Source: Panicum virgatum
Lineage: Eukaryota > Streptophyta > Magnoliopsida > Poales > Poaceae
Assembly (NCBI RefSeq): GCF_016808335.1
Contig: NC_053149.1
Location: forward strand, 33,322,087-33,386,086
Reading direction: 5' to 3'
Length of the DNA: 64,000 bases
This document shows positions 43,842 through 54,402 of the stretch, in pieces. The notes under the pieces were generated by a model. That model searched no databases. It saw only the letters and a list, made by a program, of their open reading frames with translations, and was not told where the DNA came from. Position numbers and translations under genes: made by a program. Within the stretch, counting starts at the first letter, position 1, and every line of letters starts with the position of its first letter.

Positions 43842-44659
43842 CTCCACAACCCTCTCCTTTGAGTGCTACTGGTTTCCTGGCATTCCTGAGCTTCCCAAAG
43901 CCATTTTCTTGACCAGCAAGCTCTCCCAAACACTCTTTTTGAGTTGTGCTAACTAGATTACATATCCTTGGATTGGGTTGAGAGATTGAGTGTGTGTGAG
44001 CAAAGTGACCATTGTGAGAGCTGCATTTCGAGCAGTTGAGAGTATCCATATCTTGAGCACTCTTAGTTCCATCAAAAGATTTCGATTTGCATTTGTTACT
44101 CTTGAAGGTTTGCCTCCTAAACGGCTAGGCGTCGCCGACTAGCTCCCGACGGTGTGGTGAGCAGCGGCAAGTCTGTGCGGGCGTGATCTTGCCCCCTTGG
44201 TGGAGAGGATCAAGATAGTGGAAAGGAGGAGTGGTTGAAAAAGACCCAACTCAAGGGATCAAGTTGCAAGAGACTCAAGCCCAATGATTTCCTCAACGGA
44301 GACGTTGGATTCACTTAGGTGAATCTGAACTTCGGGAAACAAATCCTTGTGTCTCCTTTTTGGTTTGCCTCACTACTTTGGTTCTAGAATTGTTTTTGTA
44401 ATTCCGCATCGATCTACTTTGGTGTGCTATTTCTGTGTGTGTGCAGGGACTTGCAACACATTTATAATCACCTGCAGGAACACTTCACCAAGTTGGATTT
44501 GTGCTAGAGCTCAAGGACGGGAGAAACTCTGATATTTATTCAGGTTCTGCGTCTGACCGGTCAGTGTGCCGACAGTGTGTTTAAGTTGTAAAATTTATAG
44601 AATTTGTTGAACGCCTATTCACCCCCTCCCCTCTAGGCGACATCCGAGGTCCTTTCAAT

Positions 44660-44671
44660 TGGTATCAGAGC
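44660..44671 (+). other. Primer-binding site, initiator Met tRNA
   Basis: TGGTATCAGAGC, two bases after the LTR end, complementary to the 3' end of plant initiator Met tRNA. This is the standard minus-strand primer site of plant copia elements. Confidence 0.95.
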
Positions 44672-44712
44672 ATTGGTCTCCGGATTAAAGCTTCACCGCT
44701 TGGAGATTCGCG

Positions 44713-46080
44713 ATGTCGACTGCTTGTGAGGTACCGTGTGAGCCGCTATCACTAGATGGCTCAAACTACACTTCTTGGTCAGCTCACATACTTAATGTCT
44801 TAAGGACCATGGGTCCTTCCTTTGAGCAGATTGTTGAAGAAAGTATTCTTCCTAATGACTTTGACAATTTGATCAAATTATCAAATGAGGAGATAATATG
44901 CTTAATCAACAATCATCGTGTCGTTAACCTCTTGTTTAAGAACTTGGACAGAGAACTATCAGATCTTATACACAAGGAGAATAAGTTGAAAGAGACACGA
45001 TTTGATGCCCATCATCTTTGGAAGTTCATTGAGTCAATATGTGAAGAAGATGGTGACGATGAAGATCAACAAGAAGAGGAGAAGTCACTAGAGGAGTGTA
45101 CTACAACAGCAACACACACTCATCCCCTAAACCCTAAACCCTAAACCCTAACCCTAAACCCTAAACCCTAAATCCTATCAACCTCTCACACACACATGCA
45201 CATGCTCACAAGTTCAAATTATATTATCTTGTGATAAACCATGTTGCTCCCAAGCAACAAATTCTTGTGTTGAGCATGTTGTTGCAGAGCCATGTGATGA
45301 CCTCATCGCGGAAGAAAATGATGAACTCAAGCGAGAGGTCGAAGAGCTCAAAATTGAAATGATCCAGTTGAAGAGCAAGGGTCAAGTGCAGCCTTCTCAA
45401 GATAACCATGATAACATGGTGAAGAAGCTTGAGAAGGGCTCAAATTCCACTATCCTTGCTCCTCAACAAGATCAAGCAAAAGAAGAAAGTCTTGTTCAAA
45501 TCAAAAGGTCAAACATGAAATCCAAGAACAAGACAAAGCTTTCAAGAAATGAAAAGCAACGTGCAAGAACTAGGGTGTGCTTCAGATGTAAAGAAAAGGG
45601 TCACCTCATTGCAGCATGCCCCGTTCAACAAAGTGAGCTCAGGTCTGACCCGACCGGTCAGACTGGTCACCCTAGATCGGTCAGACCGGTTGGGGCCCAG
45701 AAGCCCAACCTCATTCCTACAAAAGCAAGCAAAATGAAAATTCAAGGGTGATGCCTGAAGTAAGGCAAGTGCAAAGGTCTACTGCTTTTCAAAACCATAA
45801 AAAGAACAACAAGAGCACCTTTGTCAAGCTTAAACACCGAATTTGCTACACTTGTCGGGCAAAAGGTCATATGGATAAGGATTGTCCAAATGGCAATGAA
45901 CTCAACTCAAACCTTGTCCATTATGATTTCACTAAGCTTAGGAAGGACCAAGCAGGTACTTGTGCTATTAGAGTGATTGACTCTCCTCGAACTAGCATAA
46001 GGGTCATTTGGGTTCCTAAGCACCTTGTGGCTAACTTGAGCAGACCCAACAAGGTTTGGGTACGAAAAGGTTCTTGCTGA
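44713..46080 (+). pseudogene. Copia gag, interrupted by a telomere-repeat patch
   Basis: It starts at ATG 44,713. The N-terminal part has 'LSLDGSNYTSWSAHILNVLR', a hallmark of copia gag, then 'LDRELSDLIHKENKLKETRF' and an acidic stretch. The frame ends in telomere-like repeats at 45,125-45,172, where about 505 bp (coiled coil, kept at 17,585-18,085) are missing. Beyond the patch come the Lys-rich linker, CFRCKEKGHLIAAC (about 45,580-45,620), an ACCGGT cluster (45,641-45,692), and CYTCRAKGHMDKDC (about 45,849-45,890). Gag forms the particle and binds RNA; this copy cannot make the full protein. Confidence 0.88.
45125..45172 (+). repeat. Interstitial telomere repeats (CCCTAAA)7
   Basis: Six perfect CCCTAAA units and one 6-base unit (CCCTAA), the plant telomere repeat. 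They sit exactly where the gag sequence is deleted relative to 17,585-18,085, with 'aatccta' shared at the right edge. Flanking gag on both sides is otherwise collinear. Confidence 0.97.
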
Positions 46081-48499
46081 GCTTGTAGGACAATGGAGAT
46101 GCATTGGAGACTTGGTTTGTGGCAAGAAATGACAAAACTTAAGATACAACCAAGTCTGAAGCTAATTTGCATATCTCTACTCTAATGGCATCTCGGTATC
46201 TCGTGCTAACTGTCATACTTGAGTTACTTTTAGTTTTTTTGTGAACAAAAGTGTATCACTACTCTTGTTGTGATACATTGGAAAGTGACTTAGGTTCATT
46301 TTTATGTCACTAAATCCCTATGTGCCATATGATGCTTTTAATGTCTCTCTAGTAGAAAAGTTGCCTTGGATATGCCGAAAATATAGATTGTATCATGAGA
46401 TCCATCAAGACAAAACATTCAAAACAACACCATTTTGAAGCCATTTACTGTACAGGGTTGGATGATCTGACCCTTGGTCGGATGATCCGGACTATCTGCC
46501 AGTTTGTCTCTGGAACATGCCGGATGATCTGGACTTGAGCAGGAACCTGTCTCTGGACAGACCGGTCAGACCGGTCTGACAGACCGGTCTGGCCCAGAGC
46601 AGTGTAGTGGTGTTGTGGTCATGAGGAAAATGCCTTCTAAAGAATATATTGAAGTGAGTTCTCATCATTGTCACAAGTTTGGGTACATTCAACATGACAG
46701 TAAGAAACTCAAGCACAAATTCAATTATTGTATATTATTTGTGTGCTTGACCAAATTTGTGAGTAAGCTTGCCATGTTCCTAATTGAACCAAGTGCTTTG
46801 CAATCAAGATATTCAAAATCTTAAGCACTATTTAAGTGGGAGCTTATTCTCAAATTTGTGTCAACTTGGGACTAACAATTCCTTCTAGTGAATTTGTAGT
46901 CTCGTGAAAGAGGGTTAGAAAAAGCTCTCAATATTTGAGTATGCTATCTTGTGCTCGAAATGAAAAGTGGTAACTTTCCTATATTGGTTATTTGGTTTCT
47001 TGCTAACTCTTGCATAGCTCTCTCCATAATATAGTTTAAATTCCTTGAGTTGAACTTAATTGACCAAATTAGTGCATGTGAGCTTGTCTTCCACATATCT
47101 TTACATATGCACTAAGAGTTGAGGAATTTAGCCTATATTGTGAGGTTTCATCTTTATTGATCCAAACACATTCCACACTTAAAGGATCACTAAAGTGAAA
47201 CTAGAAGCATGTACAATTAACTTTGTCTACCTTCTTGATGCATTAATTGTAAAATCTATTGAGACCAAAGGAAATTGGAACTAATGATAGATATTGCACA
47301 ATGCTTATCTAAATGGCAAAGGTATGTTCCGTAAACTCTAGTTTTTACCTTTGTGCATCTAGGCCACTTCATCTTGCTAGGGTGTGCATTTATGTGTCTT
47401 GTGTGACATAGGATAGTTATCTTTCAAAATTCTACTAGCATGTTAGAAAGTGTGAGTGTATAGGATAGAATTTGGTTTTTGGTCTTTGTGACCCAATTGA
47501 GCCATTTGTGACTATAGTTTTCTTTGTTTGATTGTTGGCTAGTCACAAGTGGTAAAATTAACTCAAGTCCATAAAATCCAAATCCATCTCTTCTATTCTC
47601 TTGGAAGTATCAAGAAAAACTTGAAATATTGGAACAATGATTTTATCTTCTATATCTATCAAGTTTCATAGCCCATATTTTATCCCTAAAATTCATCTAA
47701 GAGAAACAGACCTTGGACTTCAACTCCTAGCTGCTAGGGGCCCGACCGGTCTGACCGGTCATGCCTGGCAGTTACCTCTTTTACCCCTTCATGGGTAAAA
47801 TAGTAAAGACTCTCTTCCATTCACCACTCCACCGACACTCCTTCGTCCTCCTTTCTTCCCCACGCGCACAAGGCGCCCCATTGGCGATTTCAAGTTTCAA
47901 CCAAGGAAAAGGAGATCCCTTTGTGGGATTTTCATCTCATCACCAGCCTGACTAACCTCCCAAGACGGTCCTTCGATTTCTCCTTCAAAATCCCGTTCTA
48001 AAGGTACTCTAGGGTTTGTTTCTCACAGATCTACTTTTCTAGGCCATAGATTCAAAATCCCTCTGGTAGAACATCTCCTGCTACATCCTAGAACATGTTC
48101 CTAGAAGATCTTTCAATTTCATTCGGTATTTTGGACACATTCACGATCTAGGTTTGGACTGGGTCGACCGGTCTGACCGGTCGCACCGACCGGTCTAACC
48201 GGTCTGCCCAGTGGAACCCTAAGTCGTGATTTTGTGCAAAATGTTCAACACAATCTATCCTAGGATTGTTCCTTATCTCATAAAAATTATTCTTGATCAT
48301 TTCTTGATAACAGATTGCTATTGGAGCCATTGTTTCTGTTCTGGGTGCAACCGGTCTGACCGGTTTCTCTGACCAGTCTAACCGGCCAGCCCAGAAAATT
48401 GCTTCAATATTGTTCCTAAACGACTCTATCCAAATGCAATCTGTTCCTGTGTTCTTATATCATTCCAATGTATCTTTTGAACTCAGGAATATCAGCATC
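46081..48499 (+). other. Copia internal region without pol
   Basis: About 2.4 kb between gag and the downstream ORF. It is AT-rich and holds no frame above 75 codons that looks real; none of the protease, integrase or RT motifs is seen. ACCGGT motif clusters lie at 46,559-46,592, 47,743-47,760, 48,164-48,206 and 48,349-48,386. A GC-rich leader-like stretch with 'cctcccaagacgg' precedes the next ORF (47,800-48,000). It may act as a second promoter or intron for that ORF; this is speculation. Confidence 0.6.
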
Positions 48500-49795
48500 A
48501 TGCCTAAGCTATATGAGAGACGAACTAAGCGTCGTATGGATCCTGTTGGGGGTAATCAAGATGAGGGAGGAACTAGTGATGTGCACATGGCAGATGCGGA
48601 TGAAGGTGGTTCTAGTCACCCAAATGTGACCAGTGGGAGGACACTGAGGCCGAGGCAAAGGAGGACAGCAGATAATGTTGCGAGAGACGATGGTGACACC
48701 ACATCCAGTGATGAAGATGATGTGGAGGACTCACCCTATAGGATTGAACCAAGGCATGGCAAGGCTCCTGTTCAGGAGAACAGCAGTGAGGACGAGGAGG
48801 CTGCAGGTGATGATGAGGAGGATGAGGAAAATGAAATGCATCAGGAGGAGCTCAGTTTTCCCACCATTAAAGAACCTATCAGATTTGGCCGTGGCAGATG
48901 TGTTGATTATTCAGCCAGTGGGATGACTAGAGAGGTTAAGAGATGGAGGAAGATCGATCCATACTCTTTGGAAAGGACCTCGACTGACCCCAGATTTCAT
49001 ACCAAGGAACAACAGGACTTTTATGAGTCAGTCGTCATCAGAGATAGGAAGATTGCAGTTGATGCAGAGTGGATTGATTGGAACAGCATGGAGAGGGCCA
49101 ATGATCCTCTATTTCAGGAAATCATGAGTGAATGTGAGAACAAAAACATCAAGGCACTCATGGGATTTCAGAAAGATTGGAACAAAGAGGTTATTGCTGA
49201 GTTTTATGCCACTGTTTATTTTGGATACATAGAAGATGAGAGAACTATCTTCTGGATGACCAAAGGAAGCTACTACAAAGCCAAATTCACTCAGTTCATT
49301 CGAGTACTTGGGCTTGATAGAGATGATGCAAATAGGCCCAAGATCAACCTTCAGCCAGTGCTCCCAAATGAGGAAATGAGATTCATGTATCTAAGGAATA
49401 AAGTGGGGAATGCAGGGAAGGTAACCGGGATGTACACCTACTATTCCATTATGAACCGGTTGCTTAGGAAGACGATTTCTCAAAGGGGAGGGAATCCAAG
49501 TGATATTTCCCTTGATGCAAAGAACTTGCTTGCTAGATTGAGGCCTAGGGTAGAGGATTTCTATGTGGCTGATTATATTTGGGAGGAAATCAAGTACATT
49601 TCAGAAAATCCCCAAAAGATTTGTGCCTATGCGCCTTACTTGATGGAGTTGATTGAAAAGGCCACAAAAACCAAGTTACAAACTGATGTAAAGCATGAGT
49701 CCATCCATCCTAAGGTGCCCAAGCATAGAAGAGAGCCCTCGCCTCACAGATATTCAGAGAATGAGGAAGAAATAGGAGAAGAGGAGGAAGAGTAG
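48500..49795 (+). CDS. Copia-borne accessory ORF of unknown function (about 431 codons)
   Basis: The best ATG is at 48,500 (MPKLYERRTKRRMDP); an open stretch without ATG precedes it. The first 130 codons are low-complexity and acidic (EDDVED, SSEDEEAAGDDEEDEENE), with a basic patch RTLRPRQRRT. The folded part (about 140-380) has 'RFGRGRCVDYSASGMTREVK', 'FQKDWNKEVIAEFYATVYFG', 'RTIFWMTKGSYYKAKFTQFI' and 'KVTGMYTYYSIMNRLLRKTI'. The EFYATVYF and FWMTKG blocks resemble the plant-only 'putative plant transposon protein' family found in grass retroelements. No transmembrane segment. It lies where SIRE-type elements carry an env-like ORF. Function unknown; the frame is intact. Confidence 0.6.
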   Translation: MPKLYERRTKRRMDPVGGNQDEGGTSDVHMADADEGGSSHPNVTSGRTLRPRQRRTADNVARDDGDTTSSDEDDVEDSPYRIEPRHGKAPVQENSSEDEEAAGDDEEDEENEMHQEELSFPTIKEPIRFGRGRCVDYSASGMTREVKRWRKIDPYSLERTSTDPRFHTKEQQDFYESVVIRDRKIAVDAEWIDWNSMERANDPLFQEIMSECENKNIKALMGFQKDWNKEVIAEFYATVYFGYIEDERTIFWMTKGSYYKAKFTQFIRVLGLDRDDANRPKINLQPVLPNEEMRFMYLRNKVGNAGKVTGMYTYYSIMNRLLRKTISQRGGNPSDISLDAKNLLARLRPRVEDFYVADYIWEEIKYISENPQKICAYAPYLMELIEKATKTKLQTDVKHESIHPKVPKHRREPSPHRYSENEEEIGEEEEE

Positions 49796-49825
49796 CCACA
49801 ACAGCATTCTCCTGCTGCCCAGACT

Positions 49826-50598
49826 GGGACCGATCTAACCGGTCCAGGCGACCGGTCTGACTGGTCGGCCCAGGGGCAGCACAGCAGCAGGCAGAAGTCC
49901 TCTTCTCCAATCAAGAAACTCATCAATCTATTTGTTGGCATGTGCAAAAGCCAGCGAGACATAGAGGTTGAGCAGCAGAGGCAGTGGAGGGCTAGTAAGA
50001 AAGAAAGAGATTCAATCAAGATGATGCACAATGCTATTAATCTTCAACCACCTCGCTCACCCATTTCTCCTTCACCTCCTAAGGTTGACATTCCCTCAGT
50101 AGATGCAAGGATGCAGAGCTACATGGATGCTGGGTATTTTGAGCAGTATGGACACATATTCTATCCAGACATTGGTGCCACATCCTCTACTCTGCACCTG
50201 GAGAAGGAGTCTTTGGTCCACACATGTTCTATGGAGCAGCAGGACCCTCAGGATCAGCTCCATTCCCTCCACCACCCCCTCCTGGTTATGGCTTTGGTAC
50301 TCTTGGAGCTCCAGGGACTTCCACTATAGCACCACTGCACACATCTCAGTCAGATGCTCCTCGTCCCTCAACAACAGAGATCTTTGCTCAATCCGCAGCT
50401 GCCTCCATTTTTGGTACTCATCATGGTATGTCAAGCATTGCAACCTCTTCTATAAGTCCTTCGCTAGACACTGAAATCACTTCACTTGAGGCCACAACTC
50501 TACCTAAAAATGCGTATCTGACCTCAAACCTTTGGATAGGTCTACATGATCGGAGAACTCCCTCCGACGGCAATGGAAATGGGGGTAATGAACAGTGA
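49826..50598 (+). pseudogene. Continuation of the accessory ORF, broken by stop and frameshift
   Basis: After the TAG at 49,793-49,795 the frame stays open again (TGTDLTGPGDRSDWS from an ACCGGT cluster at 49,829-49,866), then 'SSPIKKLINLFVGMCKSQRD', a Glu/Arg-rich helix, and 'PVDARMQSYMDAGYFEQYG'-like sequence. Near 50,220 a frameshift leads to a Pro/Ser-rich tail ('FPPPPPPGYGFGTLGAPGTS') ending at 50,598. A typical accessory protein in this family may therefore be about 700 residues long, with the last third lost here. Confidence 0.5.
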
Positions 50599-50740
50599 TT
50601 GGCGCCAAGCTACTTCTCCCAGGGCCTTTATGGTGATAGATGACAAAGGGGGAGAAGAACATGGATTAAAGCTTCAGCTTGGCAAAGGAAAGAAGAAGAA
50701 GAATAGAAGAAAATCTCAGTTCAGAGTGTGTCTATCTTAG

Positions 50741-51291
50741 CCAGACCGGTCTGACCGGTCTGAGGGACCGGTATGACCGGTCTATCATTTCTGTACTCTG
50801 GAACTGTAATAATTCGTACCTTAATTTTATTTGTGGACTTGAGGACTTGTAATGTGTGATACTGGGTGTAATAGACTTCTTTATGCTATCTAAGTGATAT
50901 TATGCTAGTGTGATGCATTTTTATGACGAAATGTTGTTTTTGGCTGGCTGTCTGGGTCTGACCGGTCTATGCGACTGGTTTGACCGGTTGGCACCAGACA
51001 GAGTCATGTTCTTCTTCTTTGTGCTGAAATGATTTATCTTGTCATATGCATCACGTGTAGTATATTTGCAGACACACATACACTGTTGCACCCCATGAAT
51101 TCTGAGATATAGGAGGAGCTCCTATTTATTTAAATATGTGCAAATGGCATTTGAGGCCTTGGTTGTTGAATTCAATTCAAAGCACATATTTAGGGGGAGC
51201 TCTTGATATGTCTGAAAATTTAAAACCTTTTATCCTGATTCATTTGTAAGCTTTGACCAAAGTTGTCATCAATCACCAAAAACGGGGAGAT
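50741..51291 (+). other. 3' untranslated part and polypurine tract of copia element
   Basis: ACCGGT clusters at 50,743-50,782 and 50,957-50,989 follow the ORF. At the end the sequence accaaaaacggggagat (51,275-51,291) is the polypurine tract, directly before the TG of the 3' LTR. No gene is seen. Confidence 0.75.
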
Positions 51292-53153
51292 TGAAATTGC
51301 ATCTAGGCCCCTAATTGGTTTTGGTGAATTGAATGACAAACATGATTAAAGGACTAATGCTTTATTTGAGATATCATGAGCAGGGACTTATTTGTATATC
51401 ATTTATGCATTGACTCATGTGAAAAAGAATCAAATAAAAGAGAAGCTTATTGTTGAAAGTCAAGCATTATTGCAAGGCTTCATGGGTTAATAAAAATAAA
51501 AAGCGACATACACTTGTGAACTAGATATATTGATCTTATTTATGGAAGCTTGCAATACGTGAAATATAGTTATTATTCATGATTACAATGCAAGACAAAG
51601 AAATGAAGATATTGAGAATGGAATATAGAATTCATTGTTGGTGAGCAAAGCTTAACTCAACATGGCAAGGGTAAGTGATGAAGAAACCAACCGAGATGAC
51701 TAGTGTGAGGGACTAAGCAAGCTTTGGTGGAGCGAAGGCTCACCATGTGTGCGAAATGCTAAGGTGAAGTGCTAGTATTCGTGGGGTGTTCGAAGAATCA
51801 TATCCAAGCCTTATTGTGAGAAGCGATGCAATGCATCAAATATCTTATTGGAGTGACTTGAGGATCCAAGGATAGATTTTGTAAAGGTATTGGGATTCTA
51901 AGTCACTAGCTCAAGTATGGATTTGCTCAAAAGAGAAGATTATGCAATGTTGGAATCCCAAGTTCGAGAAAATCAAAGTATGGAAAAGATGAAGTGATTC
52001 AAGACTTAAGTGGATGAAATGTGTTTTATATTTAATCTTGAGTATAGGTATATCGTACTATCAAGAGCATTGTCAAAAGTGCTCATAGGCCACCCAAGTA
52101 AGAATTCTGAGAGAAAACCCTTGAGAACTAACTTTGTGCTACCTGGATGATCAAGTGTCAACTTGGTGGACCAAGTGGTGCACATAAAACTGGGTTTGGG
52201 CTTCTCTGGCCCGTACCGGTCTGACCGGTCCTGGGTGTAACGGCTAGTTTTTTAACAAACATGTCTGTGGGACCAGTCTGACCGGTCTGTACTGACAGAG
52301 CAACGACTAGTTTTTGGAAGTGGGGTATTTATACCCCTCAGCCCTCTCCTTTGAGTGATGCTGGTTCCCTGGCATTCCTGAGCTTCCCAAAGCCATTTTC
52401 TTGACCAGCAAGCTCTCCCAAACACTCTTTGTGAGTTGTGCTAACTAGATTACATATTCTTGGATTGGGTTGAGAGATTGAATGTGTGTGAGCAAAGTGA
52501 CCATTGTGAGAGCTGCATTTCGAGCAGTTGAGAGCATCCATAGCTTGAGCACTCTTGGTTCCATCAAAAGATTTCGATTTGCATTTGTTACTCTTGGAGG
52601 TTTGCCTCCGAGACGGCTAGGCGTCGCCGACTAGCTCCCGACGGTGTGGTGAGCAGCGGCAAGTCTGTGCGGGGGTGATCTTGCCCCCTTGGTGGAAAGG
52701 ATCAAGATAGTAGAAAGGAGGAGTGGTTGAAAAAGACCCAACTCAAGGGATCGAGTTGCAAGAGACTCAAGCCCAACGAGTTCCTCAATGGAGACGTAGG
52801 ATTCACTTAGGTGAATCTAAACTTCGGGAAACAAATCCTTGTGTCTCCTTTGTGGTTTTGCCTCACTACTTTGAGTTCTAGCATTGTTTTTGTAATTTCG
52901 CATCGATCTACTTTGGTGTGCTGTTTCTGTGTGTGTGCAGGGACTTGCAACACATTTATAATCACCTGCAGGAACACTTCACCAAGTTGTATTTGTGCTA
53001 GAGCTCAAGGAGGGAAGAAACTCTGATATTTATGCAGGTTCTGCATCTGACCGGTCAGTGTGCTGACAGTGTGTTTAAGTTGTAAAATTTGTAGAATTTG
53101 TTGAATGCCTATTCACCCCCCCACCCCTCTAGGCGACATCTGAGGTCCTTTCA
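51292..53153 (+). repeat. Copia 3' LTR
   Basis: 1,862 bp, TGAAATTGCATC...GAGGTCCTTTCA. It carries the same ACCGGT cluster (52,216-52,290) and TATA box (52,326-52,333) as the 5' LTR and includes the roughly 40 bp missing there. Confidence 0.95.
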
Positions 53154-53158
53154 GGAAC

Positions 53159-53690
53159 CCCTATCCTAGGCACCTTGAGCACAGGTGGTGAAGACAAATA
53201 AATCTTGATCTTTTTAAAGGCCTCTTGCTGTTTTGCCCCCCAAGTAAGTTCAGTTTCATTCTTTAACTGAAGAATAGAAGTAAGAGCATCAATACGCCTC
53301 ATTACAAATAGTTTGCCAATTTTCTAGCTCGAATTGAAAAACTTCTAATTCGGCTTTTATTTGTTGATGTTACAATTTTCAACCAGCTCAAGACATAATC
53401 AAAGTCTTGAGAGCCCCTTGCAAACTGATTTGTTGCACATAAACTTCATGAGGTAAATTATCATTTACCAATATTTTGCTCCCTGAGCACTTAAATGTCG
53501 TTGAGCTCCATATTGTTGCGTTTTTTGTGTAACCTCATGATCCACTAGCTCCTCTTTTCCTTGTACCGAGAATGCTAAAGGTGTTTCTCCATCGCAAGGA
53601 GCCGAAACAAGCGTTGCCAATTGGGCTAACTGTTTTGATGTAACCTCAACCGGTCTGCTTGGTTGCTCTGGGCGGTCAGACCGGTCGCCT
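53159..53690 (-). pseudogene. Gypsy pol remnants: end of reverse transcriptase and a deleted join
   Basis: Minus-strand codons near 53,310-53,159 read 'ALTSILQLKNETELTWGAKQ' then 'QEAFKKIKIYLSSPPVLKVP', the end of gypsy reverse transcriptase. Upstream (53,690-53,310) are pieces such as 'GKEELVDHEVTQKTQQYGA' with stops. The aspartic protease and the catalytic YxDD region are absent, so more than 1 kb of pol was deleted. Confidence 0.75.
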
Positions 53691-54225
53691 AAGGCGGTTT
53701 GACCGGTCGTGCTGGCTGGTCAACTGCTTTGACCCCCAATACCTTGCCCTGAGGGACCATAGGTCTGTAGTGGTTGAATTGTTTGTCCCACAGCCTCTTG
53801 AACTCCTGCTCCTTCTTTTCCTGAGCACGTAGACGCTGCAGCTTTTTTCTTTGAGTATGAGTCAACCCTGGAGGACACCATCTTGGTTGAAAGTACTTTG
53901 ATGTTGAACTACTGCTGCTGGCCTCATGATCATTAGCCATGATCGGCCTTTGGATAGAAGGATTGACCGATTTACCAAAAACCATCGGTCTTGTGCCTAT
54001 ATCACTGACAGCCACCTTGATGTCGCCGATCTGCACATCATCATCGGCTTTAGCTTTCTCTGGATCGACAGTTGGTTGTACCTCTTCATTCTTCTCCTTG
54101 ACACGGTAAATTTGTCTTGGAGAATGAACTTTACCCAGCCTCTGATGAGACCGATCTGACTGGTCAGTGGTGACCGGTCTGACCGGTGCAGGCTGCCGCC
54201 TCTGACCTGATTGGTGGGATCCCAA
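53689..54225 (-). pseudogene. Gypsy gag-pol linker
   Basis: A 178-codon frame has 'RWCPPGLTHTQRKKLQRLRA', a signature of the segment after gag in grass gypsy polyproteins, then a basic helical stretch. ACCGGT motifs at both ends (53,651-53,708 and 54,150-54,187) are read in frame as DRSD and RPV repeats. The role of the segment is not known. Confidence 0.65.
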
Positions 54226-54402
54226 TCAGTCGTGCACTGGTCGGGAAACCCTGCTGAACACAGGCCTTCTGCGATCCTCCTCCCTGTGGTGAGATGGTGG
54301 GTATAGCATCAGATAACAATACATCCAAATTCCTTCATGCTCCCATGTAGGACCAGGAAAACCCGATGCTGGTGATGCCCACGACATAGTAGCATACATC
54401 TT

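Larger units (their letters stand above)
42824..44657 (+). repeat. Copia 5' LTR
   Basis: 1,834 bp, TGAAAGTGCATC...GAGGTCCTTTCA. It is collinear with the 3' LTR; about 10 differences in the first 330 aligned bases by eye (near 3%), plus a roughly 40-bp deletion near 43,140. It holds an ACCGGT cluster (43,719-43,797) just before the TATA box and another single motif at 44,552-44,563. Confidence 0.95.
42824..53153 (+). mobile_element. Copia element (SIRE-like LTRs), pol-less, non-autonomous
   Basis: 10,330 bp with LTRs 42,824-44,657 and 51,292-53,153 and a perfect target duplication GGAAC (42,819-42,823; 53,154-53,158). It sits inside gypsy pol: the codons before and after join as VPRIGVP/FKLYVAAEDK. 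Interior: tRNA-iMet primer site, gag with two CCHC knuckles, about 2.4 kb without genes, a 431-codon ORF of unknown role and its broken continuation, then a polypurine tract. No protease, integrase or reverse transcriptase is visible, so it depends on a partner. Copia assignment rests on gag and LTR type. Confidence 0.85.

Noticed and set aside
45125..45172. Chromosome end
   Set aside because: Only seven telomere units, with collinear copia gag on both sides; this is an internal patch.
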